Shown here in pieces: positions 1-7,409 of a stretch of DNA of 58,741 nucleotides. Within the stretch, counting starts at the first letter, position 1. Each line of letters starts with the position of its first letter. Below the pieces are notes generated by a model. It did no database searches, was not told the origin of the DNA, and saw only the letters and a list, made by a program, of their open reading frames with translations. The position numbers and the translations under genes are program-made. The stretch covers positions 1-58,741 of the forward strand of contig JBOGEN010000196.1 of assembly GCA_050743265.1 (NCBI GenBank), read 5' to 3'. This DNA comes from JBOGEN01 sp050743265 (GTDB taxonomy: Bacteria > Actinomycetota > Actinomycetes > JBOGEN01).

Positions 1-2085
1 GTCCGGCAGGGCTGCGCCCCCGGCACGTCCGGCGGCCTCGAGCGCGGCACCGGCGTCCCCCGCGGCCATGCGGACGCGGGCCTCCTCCAGCGCGGCGAGC
101 CGTGTCAGCCAAGCGGCGTCGAACGTCGTCCGCGTGTTCGCCAGCTCCTCGAGCGCACGCGGGTAGCGTGCGGCCGCCTCCTGCAGGCGCGCCGACACCA
201 GGTGGCGCAGGCCGTCGAGCACGGGCTCGGGCCGCGCGCGCAGGGCGCCCCGCGCGGCACCGAGGTGACGCGTGGCCTGCTCCGTCCTCGCCGCGTCGAG
301 GTGCACGAACGCCAGCGCGACGTGGACGGCCGCCGGCACCTCCGCCCGGGCCGACGGGTGGGCACCGTCCGCCGCGACGCCCGGCAACGCGGCGACGAGG
401 ATCGCGGCCCGCCCGGTCCGCCCGCGCAGGGACTCCGTCACGGCCAGGTGGCCGAGGCAGTCGAGCCTCTGGGTGTGCAGGTTCTCGGCCGCCGCGACGT
501 CGAGCCCGGTGGTGAGCGCAGCCGCGGCACGGTCCAGTCGGCCCGCCACCAGCGCCGCCACGCCGTGCCCCCACAGCAGGAGGACCCGCGCCAGCGCGTG
601 CCCGCTCGCGACGCCCGGGTCGAGTGCGTCCAGGAGTGCAGCGGTCTCGTCGAGCGCCGACACAGCGGCTCGCTCGTCCGCCAGCATCGACGCGGCCCGC
701 AGCCGGACGAGTGCCCAGCACACGGCCGCCGCTGCCGCGTCCCCCTCGGCCGCCCGCGGGTCCGTCCCGCCCAGCAGGACCAGCGCGCGTCCGGCGTCCC
801 CGTCCACGACCGCGACGGCGGCCGCGACGAGCGCCGCCTCCGTCCAGCCGGACGACGCCGACGAGGGCATGCCGCGGAACACGGCGGCCAGCGCTCCCCC
901 GTCCGTGCCGGCAAGCACGTCGGCGACGCCCAGGTCCTCGACCACCAGTCGTGCGGCGTCCTGCCACCCTCCCGCCGCGACCCACTGCAGCACGGCCTCG
1001 CGGGGCATGCCGGACCGCGCGTACCAGCGGGCGGCACGCCGGTGCAGCGCGACACCGAGGCCGGGCGCCTCGTGGGCCAACCGCGCGCGCAGCACCTCCG
1101 CGAAGAGCGGGTGGTAGCGGTACCAGCCGTGGCCCAGCGGTTCGCAGAACGCGTTCTGCCGGACGAGGACGGGCAGCAGCCGGCCCGCCCCGGGCCCTGC
1201 GAGGGCGTCGGCCAGGTCCTCGTGGACGCGGTCGAGCACGCTCGTCGTGAGCAGGAGCTGCCGGACCTCGGGAGGCTGGCGGTCGAGCACCTCGTCGACC
1301 AGGTACCCGCTGACCACCCGGTCGTCCCCGGCGAACGCCTCCACGAAGGACCGCGGATCGGGGTGCCCGGCGAGGGAGAGCGCAGCCAGCCGCAGCCCTG
1401 CGGCCCAGCCCTCGGTACGCGCGGCGAGCTGCGTGAGTACGTCGTGGGGCAGCGCAAGGCCGTGCTGACCGAGCAGCTGCCCCGCCTCGCGGACGGTGAA
1501 GGCGAGGTCGGACCCACGGATCTCGGTGAGCTCGCCGGCGACACGCATCCGGCCGAGCGGCAGCATCGGCTCCACCCGGGAGGCGATGACGAGCCGCAGC
1601 CCCGGGGCCTGGGCCAGCAGCGTGGCCAGCCCGTCGGCCACGCCGGGATGCCGTACGTGCTCCATCCCGTCCAGGACGAGCACGACCGGCTGGCCGGCGC
1701 GCTCGGTCGCCGCGGCCAGTGCGGTGGCGAGCCGGACCATGCCGTCGTCCGGCTGCTCGACGTCGACGCCCTCGAGGCCGGCGACGTCGATCCCGGCCCG
1801 TCCCACGGCCTGGGTGACCCGAGCCCAGAACACGGCCGGTCGCGCGTCGCCGCTGTCCACGGTGAGCCACGCCACGGGGGCGTCCGGTCGGGCAACGGCC
1901 AGCCAGGTCACGAGGGCCATCGTCTTTCCCGCACCCGGTGCCCCGGTGATCAGGGTGAGGGGGCCGCGCACCCCGGCGGAGAGCAGCTCCACCACGCGCC
2001 CCCGCGTGAGCGCCCACCCAGGCGGTTCGGGCAGGCGCACGCGTCGACGTAGCGTCGACCGTGGCGACCGGTGCCGGTCCACCAT
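1..2085 (-). CDS. LuxR-family (MalT-like, LAL-type) ATP-binding transcriptional regulator, C-terminus outside window
   Basis: The minus frame is open from an ATG at 2085 to the window edge (695 codons visible). A purine-rich GAGGGG lies about 9 bases upstream. Residues 48-55 form a Walker A motif (GAPGAGKT), and a Walker B-like VVLVLDG follows near residue 125. The order fits a STAND/MalT-type ATPase: P-loop, winged-helix region with GWAAGLRLAAL, then an Ala-rich repeat region. In LAL regulators the LuxR-type HTH lies at the extreme C-terminus; here that part is beyond position 1, so the class is inferred from the ATPase half alone. A long opposite-strand ORF covers the same region and is a high-GC shadow. 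A strong palindrome sits upstream at 2182-2221. Ligand and targets are unknown. Confidence 0.85.
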   Translation of the reverse strand, partial: MVDRHRSPRSTLRRRVRLPEPPGWALTRGRVVELLSAGVRGPLTLITGAPGAGKTMALVTWLAVARPDAPVAWLTVDSGDARPAVFWARVTQAVGRAGIDVAGLEGVDVEQPDDGMVRLATALAAATERAGQPVVLVLDGMEHVRHPGVADGLATLLAQAPGLRLVIASRVEPMLPLGRMRVAGELTEIRGSDLAFTVREAGQLLGQHGLALPHDVLTQLAARTEGWAAGLRLAALSLAGHPDPRSFVEAFAGDDRVVSGYLVDEVLDRQPPEVRQLLLTTSVLDRVHEDLADALAGPGAGRLLPVLVRQNAFCEPLGHGWYRYHPLFAEVLRARLAHEAPGLGVALHRRAARWYARSGMPREAVLQWVAAGGWQDAARLVVEDLGVADVLAGTDGGALAAVFRGMPSSASSGWTEAALVAAAVAVVDGDAGRALVLLGGTDPRAAEGDAAAAAVCWALVRLRAASMLADERAAVSALDETAALLDALDPGVASGHALARVLLLWGHGVAALVAGRLDRAAAALTTGLDVAAAENLHTQRLDCLGHLAVTESLRGRTGRAAILVAALPGVAADGAHPSARAEVPAAVHVALAFVHLDAARTEQATRHLGAARGALRARPEPVLDGLRHLVSARLQEAAARYPRALEELANTRTTFDAAWLTRLAALEEARVRMAAGDAGAALEAAGRAGGAALPD

Positions 2086-2181
2086 GCTTGGGTCCCCTCG
2101 CCGTGGCATCGTCACGGGCCCGGTCGCCCCCCGTACTTCCGCACCTTCTTCATCAGTCCTCGCCGCTGGCGGGGTGGGCGT

Positions 2182-2221
2182 GCCTCACCCTGAGCCGCAT
2201 CTCACCCGGGTGAGGTGAGGC
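2182..2221. promoter_or_regulatory. Nested inverted repeat upstream of the LuxR-family gene
   Basis: A perfect 14-bp palindrome CTCACCCGGGTGAG occupies 2201-2214. A second, outer pair, GCCTCACC (2182-2189) and GGTGAGGC (2214-2221), overlaps it. It lies about 115 bp upstream of the regulator start at 2085 and about 80 bp past the end of the His-rich gene. It could be an operator or a terminator hairpin for the His-rich gene; there is no T-tract. Nothing else was recognised between 2086 and 2298. Confidence 0.4.
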
Positions 2222-2298
2222 CGGGGGTCGGGTATGTCACCCTTCCGGCCACAGAGCGTGACGGGGGCTCACGGACGGCACGACGTGTCTGGCCGCCC

Positions 2299-2700
2299 TC
2301 AGTCCTCGTGGTGCTCGCGCAGGTGCCGCCGCTCCTGGCTGACGAGCTCGCTCGCGTGCCCGCCGCCCATCCGTACGCGTTCGGACAAATGGCGCATCTC
2401 CAACCGGGCCCGGTCCACGGCGTGCCGGCACTCCAGGGCCGCGTGGGCCGCGGCGTGCCGGGCGCCGACGACCGCCTTGCGCACGGTCATCGAGTCCGCG
2501 CGCTTGTCGTGGTCGGCGATGTGCCGGTCGGCCAGCGCGGTGTGGTCACTGTCGTGGCGGGAGTCGAGCGCGAGGTGCGCGGCGACGTGCTCGCGAGAGA
2601 CCCTCGCGTGCGCGTCCGCGTGCCGCTGCTCGACGTTGCCGTGCTCTGCCGCGTGTCGGCGCGAGACGGGAATGGTGCCGGACATCTGGTGCCGTGCCAT
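2299..2700 (-). CDS. Histidine-rich protein with an 11-residue helical repeat, function unknown
   Basis: This is a 133-aa protein with about 19 His. I chose the ATG at 2700 because GAGGTGATC sits just upstream; an in-frame ATG nine bases earlier has no such site. His residues fall at 16, 27, 38, 49, 60, 82, 93, 104, 115 and 126, exactly 11 apart (residue 71 is Met). Seven units also carry a second His four residues later (20, 31, 42, 53, 64, 86, 130). Typical units read RHAAEHGNVEQ, RHADAHARVSR and RHIADHDKRAD. Almost every codon ends in G or C, arguing for real coding. There is no signal peptide, membrane segment or recognised domain. An 11-residue period fits a continuous helix (three turns per repeat) with His on one face, which suggests metal or proton binding. 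That role is inference. Confidence 0.75.
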   Translation of the reverse strand: MARHQMSGTIPVSRRHAAEHGNVEQRHADAHARVSREHVAAHLALDSRHDSDHTALADRHIADHDKRADSMTVRKAVVGARHAAAHAALECRHAVDRARLEMRHLSERVRMGGGHASELVSQERRHLREHHED

Positions 2701-2792
2701 GACGATCACCTCACCGGATCAGCCGTGCAGCCCGACCTGGCACGACGGTACCCCCGGCGTGGGGTCGTCTCCACCGGAAGTCGCAGACAGGT

Positions 2793-2810
2793 CCGCCCTG
2801 GTCAGGGCGG
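2793..2810 (-). terminator. Stem-loop after the YjbR/MmcQ gene
   Basis: Perfect 7-bp arms CCGCCCT (2793-2799) and AGGGCGG (2804-2810) flank a 4-base loop. The stem starts about 22 bases beyond the stop of the YjbR gene at 2832 on the minus strand. No T-run follows, so it is a GC-rich terminator-like hairpin only. It would separate the YjbR gene from the His-rich gene, which then needs its own promoter in 2701-2790; none was recognised. Confidence 0.45.
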
Positions 2811-2831
2811 GTGAGGGCCAGCGGGCGTGGG

Positions 2832-3227
2832 TCAGCGGCGCCTGCGTGACCCGGCCTCGTCCAGGGTCTTGAGCATCCGCTTGAGGGCCACCTGGCGGTA
2901 CGAGGCGTCCACCAGCTCGGCCACCTCGGCCCAGTCGACCTCGGCCGCGGTGAGGTCGAGGGCCAGCCAGCCCGAGGGGCCGAAGTACGGCGGTGGGTAG
3001 AACCGGGGGTCGCGGACCAGGGCGGCCCGCTCGTCCGGTTCAGGCTTGAACACGACCGCGTAGTCGTGCTCGTCGTCACCGGAGAACACGGCGAAGATCC
3101 GCGTGCCCGCACGGAACGTGGGGCGGCCCCACGACTCGACCTCCACCGCCTCGGGAAGGGCCAGGCAGGTCCGCCGCACGTCGGCCAGGTAGGGGTCGTC
3201 CTCGCTGTACATGCGGGGGTGCGCCAC
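2832..3227 (-). CDS. MmcQ/YjbR family protein
   Basis: The 131-aa product matches the MmcQ/YjbR fold family (typically 110-130 aa). It has an N-terminal helix with LALPEAVEVESWGRPTF, then strand-rich segments (GTRIFAVFSGD, YAVVFKP), the aromatic PPPYFGPSGWLALDL stretch and a C-terminal helix ending in basic residues. Family members are described as CyaY-like and possibly DNA-binding, but no biochemical role is settled. The start is a GTG at 3227; an ATG six codons later is an alternative and neither has a clear ribosome site. The C-terminal run of Arg is unusual but short. It lies between a small membrane protein and the His-rich gene, all on the minus strand. Confidence 0.85.
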   Translation of the reverse strand: MAHPRMYSEDDPYLADVRRTCLALPEAVEVESWGRPTFRAGTRIFAVFSGDDEHDYAVVFKPEPDERAALVRDPRFYPPPYFGPSGWLALDLTAAEVDWAEVAELVDASYRQVALKRMLKTLDEAGSRRRR

Positions 3228-3236
3228 GTGAGGAGG

Positions 3237-3530
3237 CTAGCCGCCGCGGCGGGCCCACGCCGCGTCGCCGGGACGGGTCAGGTCGACGAGGCGGGGTACC
3301 GCGACGCCGTTCACCGCCTGCGTGCCGTCAGCCGTGATGTCGTCGGCAGGTACGCGGGGCAGCGGCAGCTGCACGACGCGCGGCGCGGACTCCTGCCCGG
3401 CGGGCTCGTCCTGCGAGGGGACGGGCATGAGCAAGGGACGCCCGCCGTCCAGCCAGTCCTCGACGCGGGCGAGCAGGAAAACGAGCCACAGCATGGCGAA
3501 CGGAGCCGTCAGCGTGAGGAAGAGAAGCAT
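3237..3530 (-). CDS. Small single-pass membrane protein, unknown function
   Basis: With the ATG at 3530 (GGAG six bases upstream) this encodes about 97 aa. Residues 2-24 are a hydrophobic segment (LLFLTLTAPFAMLWLVFLLARV). A Pro-rich, mildly acidic tail follows with no recognised domain. The reading frame stays open upstream to an ATG at 3788. That extension carries CxxCPTC and CEAC clusters resembling a zinc ribbon, so a longer protein is possible, but it would overlap the start of the divergent gene at 3739. Codon third positions are G/C-rich in both parts. I favour the short form with low certainty. Confidence 0.45.
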   Translation of the reverse strand: MLLFLTLTAPFAMLWLVFLLARVEDWLDGGRPLLMPVPSQDEPAGQESAPRVVQLPLPRVPADDITADGTQAVNGVAVPRLVDLTRPGDAAWARRGG

Positions 3531-3738
3531 GCCGACTCCGTAGGACAGAGCAGCTGGGAGGACGCGTTCAGAGTGGCGCGACCACCTCAAGCATGCCTCA
3601 CACACGGAGGGTGAGTGAGGCGAACGGCCCACCTCGACGGGCCGGCTGAAATACCCTGAGCCGCAGGTCGGGCACCGCCGGCAGGTGGTGGTGCCCCGTC
3701 GGACGGGACAGGAGCCGAGGCAAGCCGGTGGCCTCCCG

Positions 3739-4764
3739 ATGACACCACGCAGGCAGCGCTCACGGACCCTGGTCCGCGGCGCCCTCATGCTGGCGCTGGC
3801 CGCAGTCGGCTTCTACGTGGTGTGGCCGTCCCTCACCGCGGTCGTGGCCTCGGTCCCGTCCCTGGCGGACATCCGACCGGCCTGGTTCGTCGCGATGGCC
3901 GGGCTCGAGATCTCGAGCTTCGTCTGCCTGTGGATGCTGTCCTCTCTCGCCCTGCACACCGACGACCTGCATCTCGTCGCGACCGCGCAGCTCGCGTCCA
4001 ACGCGTTCAGCCGGGTCGTGCCCGGCGGTGCCGCAGCGGGCGGCGCGCTGCAGTACCGGATGCTGGTCCGCGGGGGCGTCCCGGCCCCGGTGACGGCGCT
4101 CGGGCTCACCGCGATCACCCTGCTCTCCACGGGCGGCGTCCTGCTGCTGCCGCTGCTCAGCATCCCGACCTTGCTCAGCGACGTGGCGATCGACCGGAGC
4201 CTCGTGACCACCCTGTGGATCGGGATCGCGCTCGTCCTCGTCGTCGCCGCGGTCGGCGCGGTCCTGGCCGCGGCGGACGAGCCGGTGCGACTGATCGGCC
4301 GGGCCACCCAGACGGTCATGAACGCCGTACGTCGGTACACCGAGCCCGTCACCGACCTGCCCGACCGGCTGGTCGCGGCACGCAACCGGCTGCGGACGAC
4401 GCTGGGCAGCCGCTGGCACATGGCCCTGGTGTGGACCGCGGGCAAGGTCGGTTTCGACTACCTCGCTCTGCTGGCCGCGCTGGCCGCGGTGAACGCGCGC
4501 CCGCGTCCCGCGCTCGTGCTCGTCGCGTTCGTCGCGTCCGTGGTGCTCGGCATGATCCCGGTGACGCCGGGCGGGCTGGGGTTCGTCGAGGCCGGCCTCA
4601 CCACGACGCTGGCGCTGGCCGGGGTCCCCGCCGCCCTCGCGGCCACGGCCACGCTGGCGTACCGGCTGGTGCAGTACTGGCTGCCGCTGCCGCTCGGCGC
4701 GGCGGGGTACGCCATCTTCCGCCACCGCTACGGCGGGGTGCCCACCCCGGAGGCCACCCCGTGA
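3739..4764 (+). CDS. Lysylphosphatidylglycerol synthase transmembrane region / UPF0104 family membrane protein
   Basis: The product (about 341 aa from the ATG at 3739) is a polytopic membrane protein with about seven or eight hydrophobic segments. It has the flippase-like LPG_synthase_TM (YbhN/UPF0104) signature: the early AQLASNAFSRVVPGG motif and, near the C-terminus, VTPGGLGFVEAGL. No soluble lysyl-transferase domain follows, so this is the stand-alone TM form rather than a full MprF. Such proteins are thought to move lipids or lipid-linked sugars; the substrate is not predictable. An upstream GTG at 3685 would add 18 residues; the ATG was chosen because membrane segment one follows directly. 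It diverges from the small membrane protein at 3530. Confidence 0.85.
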   Translation: MTPRRQRSRTLVRGALMLALAAVGFYVVWPSLTAVVASVPSLADIRPAWFVAMAGLEISSFVCLWMLSSLALHTDDLHLVATAQLASNAFSRVVPGGAAAGGALQYRMLVRGGVPAPVTALGLTAITLLSTGGVLLLPLLSIPTLLSDVAIDRSLVTTLWIGIALVLVVAAVGAVLAAADEPVRLIGRATQTVMNAVRRYTEPVTDLPDRLVAARNRLRTTLGSRWHMALVWTAGKVGFDYLALLAALAAVNARPRPALVLVAFVASVVLGMIPVTPGGLGFVEAGLTTTLALAGVPAALAATATLAYRLVQYWLPLPLGAAGYAIFRHRYGGVPTPEATP

Positions 4765-4898
4765 CCGGTCACCCCCGCTGGGCGAGGACGGGGCCGCTGG
4801 CGCGCTCCTAGTGTCCGACCCGGTGGCCGGACGCAGGCTCCGCGACGGGGCTTCCGGACGGGCTCCCGGACTGACTGCCCGGAGCGAGGGGTGACGTG

Positions 4899-5381
4899 AT
4901 GGCCGACCTGGTCGTGCTCGGGTTCCCGAGCAAGGAGAAGGCCGACGAGGTGCTCGCCCTGAGCGGGCGGCTCGTCCAGGAGGACCTGCTCGACCTCGAG
5001 GACGCGGCGGTCGTGTACCGGCGCGACGACGGCAAGCTCAAGATCGAGCAGACGATGAGCGCGACGGGCATGGGTGCCGCGAGCGGCGCCCTGTGGGGAA
5101 CCCTGTTCGGACTGCTCTTCCTCATGCCGGTGTTCGGGCTCGCCGTGGGAGCCGCCTCGGGCGCGCTGGCCGGCAAGCTGGCCGACGTCGGCATCGACGA
5201 CGGGTTCATGAAGGACGTGGCCGCACAGCTGCAGCCCGGAACGGCCGCCGTCTTCGCCCTCGTCCGTCACTCGACCCCGGACCGGGTCCGGGAGGCGCTC
5301 CGCCTGTACCACCCGACGGTGATCCAGACCTCGCTCTCCCACGACGACGAGGAAGAGCTCGTCAAGGCGCTCGCGACCTGA
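4899..5381 (+). CDS. DUF1269 domain membrane protein
   Basis: This 160-aa protein has the DUF1269 layout: an N-terminal soluble part (DLVVLGFPSKEKADEVL, then a conserved EDAAVVYR segment), a Gly/Ala-rich paired hydrophobic hairpin at about residues 53-98, and a C-terminal acidic helical tail with LVRHSTPDRV. A GAGGGG sits eight bases before the ATG at 4899; a GTG one codon earlier is less well placed. Family members are small integral membrane proteins of unknown function, common in actinobacteria. It stands alone between the UPF0104 gene and the SDR/QueA-like pair. No terminator was recognised after it. Confidence 0.85.
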   Translation: MADLVVLGFPSKEKADEVLALSGRLVQEDLLDLEDAAVVYRRDDGKLKIEQTMSATGMGAASGALWGTLFGLLFLMPVFGLAVGAASGALAGKLADVGIDDGFMKDVAAQLQPGTAAVFALVRHSTPDRVREALRLYHPTVIQTSLSHDDEEELVKALAT

Positions 5382-5430
5382 GCCGTCGCTGAGGTACACG
5401 CGAACGCTCGCTCCCGGCCGCACGGTCCGG

Positions 5431-5461
5431 TTGACTTAAAGTTGACGTGAACTCCCAGGAT
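5431..5461 (+). promoter_or_regulatory. Candidate MerR-type promoter for the SDR/QueA-like pair
   Basis: TTGACT (5431-5436) is followed after 19 bp by CAGGAT (5456-5461), about 55 bp before the SDR start. The spacer holds a partial dyad (ACTTAAAGTTGAC then GTGAACT) and GTTGAC is directly repeated with a 5-bp gap. An over-long 19-bp spacer containing a dyad is the hallmark of MerR/SoxR-class promoters. No MerR gene is visible in the window, so this is inference from layout. Confidence 0.4.
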
Positions 5462-5515
5462 GGGGTGTCGCGCGGCCGGCCCGAGCCGCGGCACCCGACC
5501 CTGAGGAGCACGTCC

Positions 5516-6292
5516 ATGTCCATCGCCCTGGTGACCGGAGCCTCTCGCGGGCTCGGCCTCGCCCTCGCCCACGGCCTGGCCGCCCGCGGCTGGTCGCTCG
5601 TCGTCGACGCCCGCGACCCCGTACGGCTCGAGGCAGCGCGCGCGGCACTCGTCACGACCGCGTCAGCGGCCGCACGCCCGGGTGGGCTTCGGCCCGGCAC
5701 GGTCGAGGCCGTCCCCGGCAACGTGGCGGAACCGGCCCACCGTGCCCGACTGATCGAGGCGGCCGAGCGCCTCGGTGGCCTCCACCTGCTGGTGAACAAC
5801 GCGAGCACGCTGGGGCCGAGCCCGAGGCCCGCCCTCGCGGACTACCCGCTCGACGCCCTCGAGCGCGTTGTCCGGGTCAACCTGCTCGCCCCCCTCGCGC
5901 TCACCCAGCTCGCCCTGCCGCTGCTCAACGGGGCCGGCGGCGCCGTCGTCAACGTCACGTCCGACGCGGGAGTCGAGCCGTACGAGGGGTGGGGCGGGTA
6001 CGGGTCGTCCAAGGCCGCGCTCGACCAGATGACCGCGATCCTCGGCGCGGAGCACCCCGACCTGCGGGCGTACGCCGTGGACCCCGGCGACATGCGCACC
6101 GCGATGCACCAACGCGCCTTCCCCGGCGAGGACATCTCCGACCGCGCCGAGCCCGAGACCGTGGTGCCCGGCCTGCTGCGGCTGCTGGACGAGCGGCCGC
6201 CGAGCGGGCGCTACCGGGTCGCGGACTTCGCCGTCGAGGTCACCGCGGAGGACGAGATGCAGGGCGGCATCCCCAGCGGGCGGACCGCGTGA
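5516..6292 (+). CDS. Classical short-chain dehydrogenase/reductase
   Basis: This 258-aa SDR has all expected elements: the TGASRGLG cofactor loop at residues 7-14, NNAS for the central strand, the catalytic YxxxK at Tyr162/Lys166, and a DPGDMRT segment after it. GAGGAG lies nine bases upstream of the ATG at 5516; a longer in-frame ATG at 5447 lacks this site. Substrate cannot be told. The stop codon overlaps the GTG of the QueA-like gene (GTGA), so the two are translationally coupled. A MerR-type promoter candidate lies upstream. Confidence 0.9.
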   Translation: MSIALVTGASRGLGLALAHGLAARGWSLVVDARDPVRLEAARAALVTTASAAARPGGLRPGTVEAVPGNVAEPAHRARLIEAAERLGGLHLLVNNASTLGPSPRPALADYPLDALERVVRVNLLAPLALTQLALPLLNGAGGAVVNVTSDAGVEPYEGWGGYGSSKAALDQMTAILGAEHPDLRAYAVDPGDMRTAMHQRAFPGEDISDRAEPETVVPGLLRLLDERPPSGRYRVADFAVEVTAEDEMQGGIPSGRTA

Positions 6293-7365
6293 CCGCCAGC
6301 CCCCTCGGATCCACCCCGCCGCTCCCCCGGACGCACTTCAGGCTGCCGGACGAACTGTCCGCCGCCGCGCCACCGGAGAGCCGCGGGCTGGCCCGCGACG
6401 GCGTACGCCTCCTCGTCGCATCCGGCGACGGCGTTTACCACGCCCAGTTCCCTGACCTGGCGGCACACCTGCGCCCTGGGGACCTGGTCGTGGTCAACAC
6501 GTCGGGCACGCTCCCGGCGGCGGTCGACGCCGTCCGATCGGACGGCCGGGCCGCGGTGGTGCACTTCTCGACCCCCGCCCCCGAGGGTGACTGGCTCGTC
6601 GAGGTACGGGACGGCGAGGGCAAGGGCGACGGACCGGTGCGCGACGCCCGCGCCGGGGAGCGGGTGCCGCTCGACGGGGGCGGCACGCTCGGTCTGCGGG
6701 AGGCCTTCCCCGACGCGGCCCGGTCCATCGGCAGCCGGCTCTGGCGGGCACGCCTCGACGCCGGAAGGGACGTGCCCGCGTACCTGGCACAGCACGGCCG
6801 GCCGATCCGGTACGGGTACGTCCCCCTGAGGTGGCCGCTGGCGGACTACCAGACCATCTTCGCCACGCACCCGGGCAGCGCGGAGATGCCCAGCGCGGGG
6901 CGCCCGTTCACGGACCGGCTGGTCACCCGGCTCGTCACGAGCGGCGTGGCCGTGGCCCCGGTCATCCTGCACACCGGAGTTGCCTCGCTCGAGGCGGCGG
7001 AGCCCCCCTACGCCGAGTGGTTCGACGTCCCGGCCCCCACCGCCCGGCTGGTGCAGCACACCCGGGCGAGCGGCGGACGCGTGGTCGCCGTGGGCACGAC
7101 GGTGACGCGGGCACTGGAGACGGTCGCCGACCCGGACGGCCGTGTTCGCCCCGGTCGGGGCTGGACCGACCTCATGCTCGGCCCGGACCGGCCGGCGCGG
7201 GTGGTGTCCGGCCTCATCACCGGGCTGCACGCACCGGAGGCGTCCCACCTCCACCTGCTCGAGGCGGTCGCCGGGGCCGACCTCGTCCGGCGCTGCTACG
7301 ACGCGGCGCTGCACGAGCGCTACCTGTGGCACGAGTTCGGAGACTGCTGCCTGCTCCTGCCGTGA
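6289..7365 (+). CDS. QueA-like S-adenosylmethionine:tRNA ribosyltransferase-isomerase homolog
   Basis: The 358-aa length and motif order match QueA, which transfers and isomerises the ribosyl part of SAM onto 7-aminomethyl-7-deazaguanine in tRNA during queuosine synthesis. Visible parts are the N-terminal FRLPDEL, LRPGDLVVVNTSGTLPA, YQTIFATHPGS and a C-terminal YLWHEFGDCCLLLP replacing the usual FxSYGDAMLI. The normally conserved AGLHFT reads AGRPFT, and the region where QueA has an H-x-x-x-E segment reads PYAEWFDV. No other queuosine gene (tgt, queC-F, queG) is in the window. It starts at the GTG overlapping the SDR stop. A related but altered reaction is plausible. Confidence 0.8.
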   Translation: MTASPLGSTPPLPRTHFRLPDELSAAAPPESRGLARDGVRLLVASGDGVYHAQFPDLAAHLRPGDLVVVNTSGTLPAAVDAVRSDGRAAVVHFSTPAPEGDWLVEVRDGEGKGDGPVRDARAGERVPLDGGGTLGLREAFPDAARSIGSRLWRARLDAGRDVPAYLAQHGRPIRYGYVPLRWPLADYQTIFATHPGSAEMPSAGRPFTDRLVTRLVTSGVAVAPVILHTGVASLEAAEPPYAEWFDVPAPTARLVQHTRASGGRVVAVGTTVTRALETVADPDGRVRPGRGWTDLMLGPDRPARVVSGLITGLHAPEASHLHLLEAVAGADLVRRCYDAALHERYLWHEFGDCCLLLP

Positions 7366-7409
7366 CGATCAGCGTGCAGGGCAGAGCGGGCCGAGCGGCT
7401 CCCGTCCGG

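Noticed and set aside
202..2052. 616-codon plus-strand open frame
   Set aside because: Antisense to the MalT-like regulator. The minus frame has a Walker A motif and a start with ribosome site; the plus frame is Arg/Gly/Pro-rich and motif-free.
5989..6288. Open frame fusing the SDR region to the QueA-like protein
   Set aside because: The first 100 codons run in another frame of the SDR gene and are Arg/Ala-rich. The QueA homology begins at the GTG overlapping the SDR stop.
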